NCBI GenBank assembly: GCA_964408805.1
Contig: CAYPAV010000009.1
Coordinates: 62,001-126,000 of the forward strand
Source of the DNA: CAYPAV01 sp964408805
GTDB taxonomy: Bacteria; Pseudomonadota; Alphaproteobacteria; UBA8366
Direction: 5' to 3'
DNA: 64,000 nt
Notes under the pieces: model-generated
Told to the model about the DNA's origin: nothing
The model's input: only the letters and a program-made list of their open reading frames with translations
Database searches by the model: none
Shown here: positions 1-10,002 of the stretch, one piece after another
How the letters are laid out: every line of letters starts with the position of its first letter
How positions within the stretch are numbered: position 1 is the stretch's first letter
Program-made: the position numbers and the translations under genes

Positions 1-191
1 AGGACGGAATGCCGTATTACCGAATCCGGATTGCGCCAGAAAAGACCTACTTCACGCGGGACGAGCAGCGCTACGATCTCTATCCCGGAACGCAAGTGAT
101 GGCGAGCATTCGGACGGGCAAGCGCACGGTGGTGGAGTACCTGCTCGATCCCTTCCTCGGTTCCTTCAAGGAAGCGATGCGCGAGCGATAG
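1..191 (+). CDS. HlyD-family secretion adaptor, C-terminal end (partial)
   Basis: Only the last ~63 residues lie in the window; the reading frame is open to the left edge. The tail, with YPGTQVMASIRTGKRTVV followed by EYLLDP and ending in ALRER-like KEAMRER, matches the conserved C-terminus of HlyD/PrtE-type membrane fusion proteins. These link an inner-membrane ABC exporter to an outer-membrane TolC-like channel in type I secretion. An ABC transporter gene is expected just upstream, outside the window. The methionine at position 9 is internal and not a start. Family assignment is confident; substrate is unknown. Confidence 0.8.
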   Translation, partial: DGMPYYRIRIAPEKTYFTRDEQRYDLYPGTQVMASIRTGKRTVVEYLLDPFLGSFKEAMRER

Positions 192-223
192 GACGGTATT
201 CGGACCTCGATTGAAGGTTCTTT

Positions 224-254
224 GCGAAAGCGGGCTTGCCAAGGGGCCTTTCGC
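224..254. repeat. Inverted repeat after the hlyD-like gene
   Basis: GCGAAAG at 224-230 and CTTTCGC at 248-254 form a perfect 7-bp inverted repeat around a GC-rich 17-nt loop, between the hlyD-like stop and typA. It could be a transcript-end stem for the exporter operon. No T-run follows, so it is not a textbook intrinsic terminator. Confidence 0.35.
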
Positions 255-295
255 GGATATCATGCCGCCGCCCGCTAAACCTGGAAATTGTTTCA

Positions 296-2119
296 ATGGA
301 AATTCGCAACGTCGCGATCATCGCCCATGTCGATCACGGCAAGACGACGCTCGTCGATTGCCTGTTGCGGCAGAGCGGCCTCATCCGCGAAAACCAGCGG
401 GTGGCCGAACGCGCTCTCGACAGCAACGATCAGGAGCGGGAGCGTGGGATCACCATCCTGGCAAAATGCACGTCGGTCGAATGGAACGGCACGCGGATCA
501 ACATCGTCGACACGCCGGGCCACGCCGATTTTGGCGGCGAAGTGGAACGGATCCTCAGCATGGTCGACGGGGTGGTGGTTTTGGTCGATGCATCGGAAGG
601 CCCGATGCCGCAGACGAAATTCGTCGTCGGCAAGGCGCTGGCGCTTGGCCTTCGGCCGATCGTCGTCGTCAACAAGGTCGATAAGTCGGAAGCCCGCCCG
701 CATGAGGTCCATGACGAGACCTTCGATCTCTTCGGCGCCCTCGATGCGACCGAGGAACAGCTTGATTTTCCCGTTCTTTTCGCCTCGGCGAAGGAAGGCT
801 GGGCGGCCGCGGCACCGGAAGGACCGAAAGAAGATATGGCGGCTCTTTTCGAGATGATCGTCGCGCATACGCCGCCGCCCGCGGTCGTTTTAGATGGGCC
901 TTTCCGCCTTCTGGCGACAATTCTGGAGGCGGATCCCTATCTCGGTCGGATGTTGACCGGGCGGGTCGAATCCGGTGTGGTCGAGGTCAATTCGGCGATA
1001 AAGGCGCTTTCGCACGATGGATCCGTTGTCGAGGAAACGCGGATCACCAAACTGCTCGCCTATCGGGGGCTGGAACGGGTGCCGGTGGAGTCGGCGGCGG
1101 CAGGCGATATCGTGGCCATTGCCGGGATGTCCGCGGCCACCGTCGCCAATACGATTTGTGCGCCCGATGTGACCGAGCCGATGTCCGCGCAACCCGTCGA
1201 CCCGCCCACACTCGCCATGACTTTTTCGATCAACGATTCGCCACTCTCGGGCCGTGACGGAGACAAAGTAACCTCGCGGATGATCCTGGATCGATTGAAG
1301 CGAGAGGACGAAGGCAATGTTGCGATTCAGATTTCCGAAACAACCGATCAAGGCGCCTTCGAGGTGTCGGGCCGGGGCGAATTGCAACTCGCGGTCCTGA
1401 TCGAGGAGATGCGCCGCGAGGGGTATGAACTCTCCATCAGCCGCCCCCGGGTTCTTTTCCGCAAGGATTCGGAATCCGGCAAGACGATGGAGCCGATCGA
1501 GGAAGTCGTGATCGATGTCGACGAGGAATTCGCCGGTGCCGTGGTCGAGAAATTGGCTGCGCGGCGCGGCGAGATGATCGAGATGCGGGTAACGGGCGGC
1601 GACAAACAGCGTCTCGTGTTTCATGTTCCGACCAGAAGTCTGATCGGCTATCACGGCGAGTTCATGACCGATACCCGGGGCACTGGTGTCATGAACCGGG
1701 TCTATCACAGCTACGCGCCCTATCGCGGCGAGATCGAGCGCCGGCGGGTCGGCGTGATGATCTCGCGCGAGATCGGCCGGTCGGTACCCTATGCACTCTG
1801 GAACCTGGAGGAACGGGGACCGCTTTTCATCGGGGCCGGCGAGGATGTCTATTGCGGCATGATCATTGGCGAGCATAACAAGGGAAACGATCTCGACGTC
1901 AATCCATTGCGGGCGAAGCAGCTCACCAATATCCGGGCTGCCGGGAAGGACGAAGCGGTCGTTCTCACAACACCTTTGCGGATGACCCTGGAAAAGGCCA
2001 TCGCCTATATCGATGACGATGAATTGGTCGAGGTGACGCCGGGATCGATTCGGTTGAGAAAGCGCCATCTCGACCCCGTGGCGCGGAAAAGGGCCGGCAA
2101 ACGATCCGCCGTGGCCTGA
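296..2119 (+). CDS. typA: Ribosome-associated translational GTPase TypA/BipA
   Basis: A 607-residue protein, the same length as E. coli BipA. The N-terminal G domain shows AHVDHGKTT (G1), RGITI (G2), DTPGHAD (G3) and NKVDKS (G4), followed by EF-G-like domains II, III and V and the BipA-specific C-terminal domain (GEDVYCGMIIGEHN region). TypA is a GTPase that binds 70S ribosomes and aids ribosome assembly and stress or cold adaptation. The start at 296 is chosen because MEIRNVAIIAHVDHG is the canonical N-terminus; an upstream in-frame TTG at 236 would add 20 unconserved residues. It appears monocistronic. Confidence 0.97.
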   Translation: MEIRNVAIIAHVDHGKTTLVDCLLRQSGLIRENQRVAERALDSNDQERERGITILAKCTSVEWNGTRINIVDTPGHADFGGEVERILSMVDGVVVLVDASEGPMPQTKFVVGKALALGLRPIVVVNKVDKSEARPHEVHDETFDLFGALDATEEQLDFPVLFASAKEGWAAAAPEGPKEDMAALFEMIVAHTPPPAVVLDGPFRLLATILEADPYLGRMLTGRVESGVVEVNSAIKALSHDGSVVEETRITKLLAYRGLERVPVESAAAGDIVAIAGMSAATVANTICAPDVTEPMSAQPVDPPTLAMTFSINDSPLSGRDGDKVTSRMILDRLKREDEGNVAIQISETTDQGAFEVSGRGELQLAVLIEEMRREGYELSISRPRVLFRKDSESGKTMEPIEEVVIDVDEEFAGAVVEKLAARRGEMIEMRVTGGDKQRLVFHVPTRSLIGYHGEFMTDTRGTGVMNRVYHSYAPYRGEIERRRVGVMISREIGRSVPYALWNLEERGPLFIGAGEDVYCGMIIGEHNKGNDLDVNPLRAKQLTNIRAAGKDEAVVLTTPLRMTLEKAIAYIDDDELVEVTPGSIRLRKRHLDPVARKRAGKRSAVA

Positions 2120-2274
2120 CGCATAGAAGAGTTTTATTCTGAAAATTCAATATGTTGCAAGCCGACCTTTGATGGCATCCGGATTCTCTTCTTGACCCTT
2201 TCATAGCGCTTCCGAGTAAGGGAAGGTTGCGGCGATCAGCGAGCCCGCGACCCAAGGGGAGGACAAAGCCCGTC

Positions 2275-4083
<1,809 letters not shown>

Positions 4084-4180
4084 GACCGATTTTCAATCGC
4101 CTGGAAAGGTGATAGGAAAACCCCAATTCAAATAGCGGTGCGAACCGCCTTTGCTCAACAGACGAACAAGAGGAACGCCG

Positions 4181-5377
4181 ATGGTTCATCAGCCGGCTTC
4201 AGATGCCCTGTCCCGCTTTACCGTACTCGATCTGACACGGGTGCGCGCGGGGCCCACCTGTGTCCGCCAACTCGCGGATTGGGGCGCCAACGTGATCAAG
4301 ATCGAGATGCCGGCGGAGATCGAGGGCAAGGGAGCCCTTGGTGGTCCCCGGAACGGCCCTGATTTCCAAAACCTGCATCGCAACAAGCGGAGCCTGACGC
4401 TCAATCTGAAGGAATCGGATGGGGTCGCCATTCTGAAGAAGCTGGTCGAGAAGGCGGACGTCATCGTCGAAAACTATCGGCCGGACGTGAAGGACCGGCT
4501 TGGGATCGATTACGACTCATTGAGCGCGATCAATCCGGGCCTCGTCTACGCCAGCATTTCGGGATTTGGTCAGGACGGCCCCTATCGTGGCCGGCCCGGT
4601 TTCGACCAGATCGCCCAAGGTATGGGCGGTTTGATGTCGATCACCGGCCTGCCGGGCCAGGGACCGGTCCGGGTCGGCATCCCGATCGCCGATCTCTGCG
4701 CCGGGTTGTTCGCGGCGCACGGGATCATGGTGGCGCTCTTGGACCGGGAACAGTCGGGCAAGGGCCAGTGGGTCCAGAGTTCGTTGCTCCAGGCCGAGGT
4801 CTTCATGCTCGATTTCCAGGCCGCGCGCTGGCTGGTCGACCGGGATGTGGCCCCGCAGGCGGGCAACAATCATCCGACCAGTATCCCGACCGGGGTCTTC
4901 GAGACCAGTGACGGGCACATCAATATCGCCTCGGCGGGGCAGGTTATCTACGAACGTTTTTGCAAGGCCGTGGATGCGATGCATTTGGTCGAGAACCCGG
5001 ACTATGCCAATGGCGACGGGCGTTCCAAGAACCGTGATCGCCTGAACGCGGAAATCAACGAGATCACGCGGACCAAGGATTCGGCGAGCTGGGTCGAGTT
5101 GTTGAACGAGGCGGGTGTGCCGTGCGGGCCGATCTACAGCATCGACGAGGTTTTCGCGGATCCGCAAATCCAACATTTGGGCGCCGCCGAAAAAGTGTAT
5201 TCGCCGGATCGCGACGAGGAAATCGAACTTGTGGCGCAACCGGTCAAACTTACCAGGACGCCGAGCAAGCTCGAGGTCGGTCCGCCGAAACGGGGCGACC
5301 ATACGGATGAAGTGCTGGCCGAATGCGGTTATTCGGCGGCGGAAATCGATGACTTCCGTGCCCGCACGGTCGTTTAG
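4181..5377 (+). CDS. Class III CoA-transferase (CaiB/BaiF/formyl-CoA transferase family)
   Basis: A 398-residue family III CoA-transferase. These enzymes move CoA between carboxylic acids through an aspartyl-CoA thioester intermediate. The signature N-terminus VLDLTRVRAGPTCVRQLADWGANVIKIE, the NKRSLTLNLK segment, and the ENYRPDVKDRLGIDY and GFGQDGPYRGRPGFDQIAQG blocks are all present. ATG 4181 follows an AAGAGGA Shine-Dalgarno; an upstream TTG at 4151 is unlikely. The next gene, a crotonase, starts 18 bp downstream, so the two probably act on the same acyl-CoA. The substrate cannot be read from sequence. Confidence 0.92.
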   Translation: MVHQPASDALSRFTVLDLTRVRAGPTCVRQLADWGANVIKIEMPAEIEGKGALGGPRNGPDFQNLHRNKRSLTLNLKESDGVAILKKLVEKADVIVENYRPDVKDRLGIDYDSLSAINPGLVYASISGFGQDGPYRGRPGFDQIAQGMGGLMSITGLPGQGPVRVGIPIADLCAGLFAAHGIMVALLDREQSGKGQWVQSSLLQAEVFMLDFQAARWLVDRDVAPQAGNNHPTSIPTGVFETSDGHINIASAGQVIYERFCKAVDAMHLVENPDYANGDGRSKNRDRLNAEINEITRTKDSASWVELLNEAGVPCGPIYSIDEVFADPQIQHLGAAEKVYSPDRDEEIELVAQPVKLTRTPSKLEVGPPKRGDHTDEVLAECGYSAAEIDDFRARTVV

Positions 5378-5395
5378 CAGGGAGGGGGTACAGGC

Positions 5396-6184
5396 ATGTC
5401 GGAAGGAAAGATTCGCAAGGAAAAAGATGGCCATATCGGCCGCGTGATCTTCGATAATCCCGCGCGGCACAACGCGGTCTCCAAGGCGATGTGGGACGCG
5501 CTCGCCGATACCATCGAAGATTTCGAGGCGGATGACGATGTTCGGATCGTGGTATTGCAGGGGGCGGGCGAGCGGGCCTTTGTCGCCGGCGCCGATATCT
5601 CCAAATTCGAGGGCGAGCGCGCCAATGTGGATGGGATCAAGGCGTACGGCGTCTCGGTCAACCGCGGTTACGGAGCGGTCCAGAACGCGGCCAAACCCAC
5701 CATTGCGATGATCCGGGGATATTGCTACGGCGGCGGCTGCGGGATCGCGATCTGCTGCGACCTTCGGATCTGCTCGGACAATTCCAGTTTCTGCATCCCC
5801 GCGGCGAAACTTGGGGTTGGTTACGGTTACGACAACTTGAATGTCTTGGTGGGGCTCGTGGGACCGGCCTTCGCGAAGGAAATCTTTTACACCGGCCGCC
5901 GCTTCAGCGCCGAAGAGGCCCTCACCATGGGGCTGGTCAACCGAATGTTGCCGGAATCCGATCTCGGCGACTACGTGCAGGGTTACGCGGACACGATTGC
6001 TTCGAATGCGCCGCTTTCGGTCCGTTGCACCAATCTTATGGTCAACGAGATCATGAAAGAGGCGGATCTCCGCGATATGGATCTTTGTGACGGTCTGGTC
6101 GAGGATTGTTCGAAGAGCATCGATCAGGTCGAGGGACGGAATGCCTTCATGGAGAAACGCAAACCGGTCTTCGTCGGGCGTTAG
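5396..6184 (+). CDS. Crotonase-fold enoyl-CoA hydratase/isomerase family protein lacking both catalytic Glu
   Basis: A 262-residue crotonase-superfamily protein. The oxyanion-hole segments FVAGADISKF and YGGGCGIA are present. At the positions of rat mitochondrial hydratase Glu144 and Glu164 it has Gly116 (GGGCGIA instead of GGGCELA) and Ala136 (FCIPAAKLG instead of FGQPEILLG), so ordinary syn-hydration of enoyl-CoA is doubtful. It may be an isomerase, decarboxylase or hydrolase of the superfamily. The ATG follows GGGAGGGGG and lies 18 bp after the CoA-transferase stop, suggesting a two-gene operon. Confidence 0.88.
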   Translation: MSEGKIRKEKDGHIGRVIFDNPARHNAVSKAMWDALADTIEDFEADDDVRIVVLQGAGERAFVAGADISKFEGERANVDGIKAYGVSVNRGYGAVQNAAKPTIAMIRGYCYGGGCGIAICCDLRICSDNSSFCIPAAKLGVGYGYDNLNVLVGLVGPAFAKEIFYTGRRFSAEEALTMGLVNRMLPESDLGDYVQGYADTIASNAPLSVRCTNLMVNEIMKEADLRDMDLCDGLVEDCSKSIDQVEGRNAFMEKRKPVFVGR

Positions 6185-6253
6185 CGGACTCGATGTTCGG
6201 GGCGCGAATTTGTTAGATTAGCGGGCGCCGGACCAAGAAAACGGATTTGGGCC

Positions 6254-7393
6254 ATGTCGTCATTCGTCAGTATCGGAATTCCGGTTACGGAAAGTGTCGC
6301 CGGACTGTCGGAGACGATCGATGCCGTACTCGGTCAAACCAAGGACGCCTTCGAAATCATTCTCGTCGATGACACGACGGTGGAGGAAGAGGGGGCTGTT
6401 TGTCGCGCCGAGGCGGAACGCGATCAACGGATCATCTATGTTCGCACGCCGGGCCGTTTTGGGCTTCTTTCCTGCCATGCGGAGGCTCTTTCGCGCGCCA
6501 AGGGAAATTATTTTTTGTGGCTTGGCGTTGGGGATCGACTGGCGCCTGAGTTTCTCTCCCGATGCGCGGCGCGATTGGATTCGCGTAGCGATTTGGCACT
6601 TGCGATCGGTCGGCAGAAGACATTTGATGACGATGAGGTCTCCGGCGAAATTTTGAATATCGATGCGGGCGATCCGGTCCGCTGGGTCGAGACCTTTTTG
6701 GAAGGCGACATCGGACTCGATCTTTGGTACGGCATGTTCCGACGCGCGGTCATCGAGACGGTTTCGTTTCGGAATGCCGTCGGTTTCGAGTTCGCGTTCC
6801 TGGCAGAAGTCGCGTTCTCGGGAAAGATGGAGACCGTCGAGGGGGCGTTCTGCGAGCGCGCGAATGCTACGCCGGTGGAAGCGGAAGAGGCAGATTCGGA
6901 GACCAATGGGGCGGATAAGCTCGGTGTGCTGCAATTTCAATTGCAAGATCCCTACCTCGTCCTTGCGGTACAGCTTTTCTGCAATATCGCGTTTCTTTCG
7001 GACACCTTTCAATCCTTGCCCAGAATGGAACGCCTTCGCCTCGCGTTGCGCGCCTATGGCAGGGTTGCGGAACGGTACGAGTTCCATGATGAAGCTCAAT
7101 TCATTTCCTTCGCGGTGCGGACTTACCCAGAATCGCGAATCACGGACAAATTGCATGATCTCCGGCCGCATATCGCCCAGGCCCTGATCTCGGACAAGGA
7201 AAGCAAGACTCTGTTCGAACCGCTGTCGCGGGCGGAGGAAATCATCAATGGTTTGACCCGGCTTCGCATCGGCAGTCTGCCGGCGACCTCGGTGGAACGC
7301 GACATCGTTCGACAGGTGCGCGAGCGGTTCGACCGCACCAAATCCGCCGGGTTCAAGAACCGGGCGGTTCTGGCCTTGGCGCTCTTCGCCTAG
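6254..7393 (+). CDS. Glycosyltransferase family 2 (GT-A fold)
   Basis: A 379-residue cytoplasmic protein opening with the GT2 nucleotide-sugar binding pattern VSIGIPVTESVAGLSETIDAV, then FEIILVDD and a KGNYFLWLGVGDRL segment in place of the usual DxD loop. The C-terminal 200 residues are not recognisable beyond predicted helices. No membrane segment is seen. It probably transfers a sugar to a surface glycan, but no capsule or LPS genes are adjacent. Its stop shares the tetranucleotide CTAG (7390-7393) with the convergent flavoprotein gene. Confidence 0.8.
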   Translation: MSSFVSIGIPVTESVAGLSETIDAVLGQTKDAFEIILVDDTTVEEEGAVCRAEAERDQRIIYVRTPGRFGLLSCHAEALSRAKGNYFLWLGVGDRLAPEFLSRCAARLDSRSDLALAIGRQKTFDDDEVSGEILNIDAGDPVRWVETFLEGDIGLDLWYGMFRRAVIETVSFRNAVGFEFAFLAEVAFSGKMETVEGAFCERANATPVEAEEADSETNGADKLGVLQFQLQDPYLVLAVQLFCNIAFLSDTFQSLPRMERLRLALRAYGRVAERYEFHDEAQFISFAVRTYPESRITDKLHDLRPHIAQALISDKESKTLFEPLSRAEEIINGLTRLRIGSLPATSVERDIVRQVRERFDRTKSAGFKNRAVLALALFA

Positions 7394-8868
7394 ACGGCGC
7401 TGGCACCGGCGGAGTTGCCCGCGAGATTGCCGAATACCGCTCCCGAAATCAGGCCGGTTCCACCCGGATAATTGAAGAAGAACAGCCCGCCGACCAACTC
7501 GCCCGCTGCATAAAGTCCGGGAATCGGAAGTTGATCCGTGTCCTGTACCTGGCCCGACGCCGGATCGACCTTGAGACCGCCAAAGGTAAAGGTGATGCCG
7601 CAAGTGACATGATAGGCCTCGTAGGGCGCGGTATCGAGCTTGTTGGCCCAGTTCGATTTCGGAACGTCGAGCCCCCGCGTGCCGCGGCCATCGAGGACTG
7701 TCGGATCGAAGGGTACCTCTTCCATGACGGCGGCGTTGAATTCCTCGACCGTCTTCACGAATGCCTCCGTATTGACCCCTTCCAGCTTTTCGGCCAATTC
7801 CTCGATCGTATCGGCCGAAACCTTGGTGATCTGTCGAATGCGATACTCGTCGCGCAGTTTGTCCAATTGCTTGGCGTCGAAAACTTGCCAGGCAAACTGT
7901 TCCGGCTGGCGCAGCATCTCCGCGCCGTATTTCGCATAGGTGTAGTTGCGGAAATCTGCCCCCTCATCGACGAAGCGCTCGCCCCTTGCGTTGACGATGA
8001 TGCCGAGCGGGTAACTATGCTTCTGGAAATTATCGCCGACCTCCAGATCACCGAAGGGCGGGGCGTTGTAATCCCACCCAACGGAGTGACAACCGGACCA
8101 GTTTCCGTAGGGCATGGCACCGATGTCGAGTGCCATGCGGATGCCGTCGCCGTTGTTGAACCGGGTGCCGCGCACCTTGGCCAATTCCCAGCCGGGGCCG
8201 AGATAGCGCGTGCGCATTTCGGCATTGGCTTCGAATCCACCCGAGGCAAGAACGACCGACTTCGCGGTGATCTCTTTTGCCTTGCCGCCTTGCTTCACCT
8301 TCACGCCGTAGACTTTCTCGTCATCGTAAAGTAGCGAGAGGACGCGGGTCTCGAAATGGACGTCGATGCCGTTTTTCTCGGCGATTTCCAACTCGGTTGA
8401 CACCAACCCCTCGCCGCCGCCCCAAGTTTCCACGCAAAGGCCGCCCCAAAATTTGAACTTGCCGTCGACCTTGAAGGCCTGGCGACCGTAGCTCGGTTGA
8501 AATTTGATGCCCTTCTCCCGCATCCATTGAAGGGTCGGCAAACTCTTGGTGACCAACACCTCGACCAAATCCGCGTCGCAGCGGTAATTGGTTATCCGGT
8601 ACATGTCGTCGTAAAAATCGTCCGCCGTGTAAACGCCAAAATCCACATTTTCAATTTCGTCCTGGGTCAAGTCGAGCACGGTCTGGAGGTCTTGAACACC
8701 ATTATGCGCGAACCGGATGGCACCCGCCGTATAGCGGCTGTTGCCGCCGAATTCCTCTTTCGGCGCGCATTCCAGGACGGCGACCTTGGCACCTTGATCG
8801 AGCGCCGCAAAAGCGGAGCAGAAGGCGGCGTTACCGGCACCGACAACAATCACGTCATAGTCACTCAT
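7390..8868 (-). CDS. FAD-dependent dehydrogenase, tricarballylate dehydrogenase/fumarate reductase-like
   Basis: A 492-residue flavoprotein of the FAD_binding_2 family. The dinucleotide fold VIVVGAGNAAFCSAFAALDQGA is at the N-terminus, EEFGGNSRYTAGAIRF follows, and the C-terminus carries PGLYAAGELVGGLFFFNYPG and GGTGLISGAVFGN, a pattern typical of TcuA (tricarballylate to cis-aconitate) and related proteins. No TcuB or TcuC partner is next to it. ATG 8868 is used because AAGGAG lies 11 nt upstream; GTG 8880 overlaps that site. It is the last gene of a long minus-strand block, 130 bp after the cyclodeaminase-like gene. Substrate uncertain. Confidence 0.85.
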   Translation of the reverse strand: MSDYDVIVVGAGNAAFCSAFAALDQGAKVAVLECAPKEEFGGNSRYTAGAIRFAHNGVQDLQTVLDLTQDEIENVDFGVYTADDFYDDMYRITNYRCDADLVEVLVTKSLPTLQWMREKGIKFQPSYGRQAFKVDGKFKFWGGLCVETWGGGEGLVSTELEIAEKNGIDVHFETRVLSLLYDDEKVYGVKVKQGGKAKEITAKSVVLASGGFEANAEMRTRYLGPGWELAKVRGTRFNNGDGIRMALDIGAMPYGNWSGCHSVGWDYNAPPFGDLEVGDNFQKHSYPLGIIVNARGERFVDEGADFRNYTYAKYGAEMLRQPEQFAWQVFDAKQLDKLRDEYRIRQITKVSADTIEELAEKLEGVNTEAFVKTVEEFNAAVMEEVPFDPTVLDGRGTRGLDVPKSNWANKLDTAPYEAYHVTCGITFTFGGLKVDPASGQVQDTDQLPIPGLYAAGELVGGLFFFNYPGGTGLISGAVFGNLAGNSAGASAV

Positions 8869-8998
8869 TTTCTCAACCACTCCTTATCCGCTGGTGCGAT
8901 CTTGCCGCACCGTGGCGGCGCCTTGGCGATGGGTTTAAAACGTATCTTTCAATATAAGCAGCGTTGCCGATCTATCGAGCCTGCATCTTTCCAAAATC

Positions 8999-9982
8999 CT
9001 ACGGTTCGAGCATCGTCCCGATATCCAGTTTCTCCGCCCGGAGAAGGATTTCTGCCGCCGTCGCCACATCCTCGAGCGCAATACCGAGATTGAAGGCGAG
9101 AATACGCTGATCGTCCCGCGACCGTCGGGCTTTGCCTTCGGCGATCAATTCGCCGTTATCCGCGTCGATTCGCCCCACGCCGAGGAATTTTCCTTCGTGC
9201 AGGCGAGCGTCCTCGATTTGGCCGCGGTCGTCGGTCAGGACGAGATCCATCGCCTCGATGCAAGCATCGGTGATGTAGGAGTCATAGTCGATCGTGATCA
9301 GGAGTGCGCCCGGCCGAACCCAGTCGGGGACGAGGGTCGGGTGCCGTGTCTCGGAAATTGGCCCGCCGGTCACGATTATATCGGCCTCGCGCACCGCGGC
9401 TTCCGCGGATTGGACTCCCGCGACCGAGACCCCGAAGCGGCCGTTCATTTCCTCGACATAGGCGGCCTGCCGTTCGGGAATGATGTCAAAGGCAAGGCAC
9501 TCGCGAAGGCTCGGCACTTCCGTCGCAAGGGCTTCCAGATGTGCCCGGCCCTGCAGTCCGCAGCCCAGCATGGCGAGACAGTCGGCGCCGGGTCGCACCT
9601 GATAGCGGGCGACGAGGGCCGAGGCGGCGGCGGTGCGTTTGCCGGTCAGCCATTTCGCATCCATCAAGGCGACCATCTGACCGGTCTCGTCCTCGCTCAG
9701 AATGTAGAGGCCTTGAATATAGGGAAGGCCGCGGGCGGGATTGTCGGGATCGCCGCTCTGCCATTTGCAGCCGGCATAGCCGATGCCGGGCGCTGCACTC
9801 GCCATGGCACTGTAGAAACGCGGCCCGTCGAGATGGAAGAATATCTTCGGCGGCATGATCGTCTCGCCCGCCGCTTTCCGCCGAAACATCGCCTCCAGAA
9901 TATCGACGATCGCGGTCGGGCCGAGGTCGAGTGAATCGAGATCCGCTTCGTTGAGATAGCGGACGGGTCGAACGGTCGACAT
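8999..9982 (-). CDS. Ornithine cyclodeaminase/mu-crystallin family protein
   Basis: A 327-residue protein with the OCD/mu-crystallin layout: an N-terminal dimerisation half, the conserved LMDAKWLTGKRTAAASALVARY block, and a Rossmann NAD(P)-binding site AMLGCGLQGRAHLEAL. Members deaminate and cyclise ornithine, or reduce cyclic or linear imines such as those in ectoine or proline-analogue degradation. It starts 20 bp after the acyl-CoA synthetase stop in the same direction, so they are probably co-transcribed. Reaction and substrate are not fixed by sequence. Confidence 0.87.
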   Translation of the reverse strand: MSTVRPVRYLNEADLDSLDLGPTAIVDILEAMFRRKAAGETIMPPKIFFHLDGPRFYSAMASAAPGIGYAGCKWQSGDPDNPARGLPYIQGLYILSEDETGQMVALMDAKWLTGKRTAAASALVARYQVRPGADCLAMLGCGLQGRAHLEALATEVPSLRECLAFDIIPERQAAYVEEMNGRFGVSVAGVQSAEAAVREADIIVTGGPISETRHPTLVPDWVRPGALLITIDYDSYITDACIEAMDLVLTDDRGQIEDARLHEGKFLGVGRIDADNGELIAEGKARRSRDDQRILAFNLGIALEDVATAAEILLRAEKLDIGTMLEP

Positions 9983-10002
9983 GGGCGGATTCCGCTTTGA
10001 TC

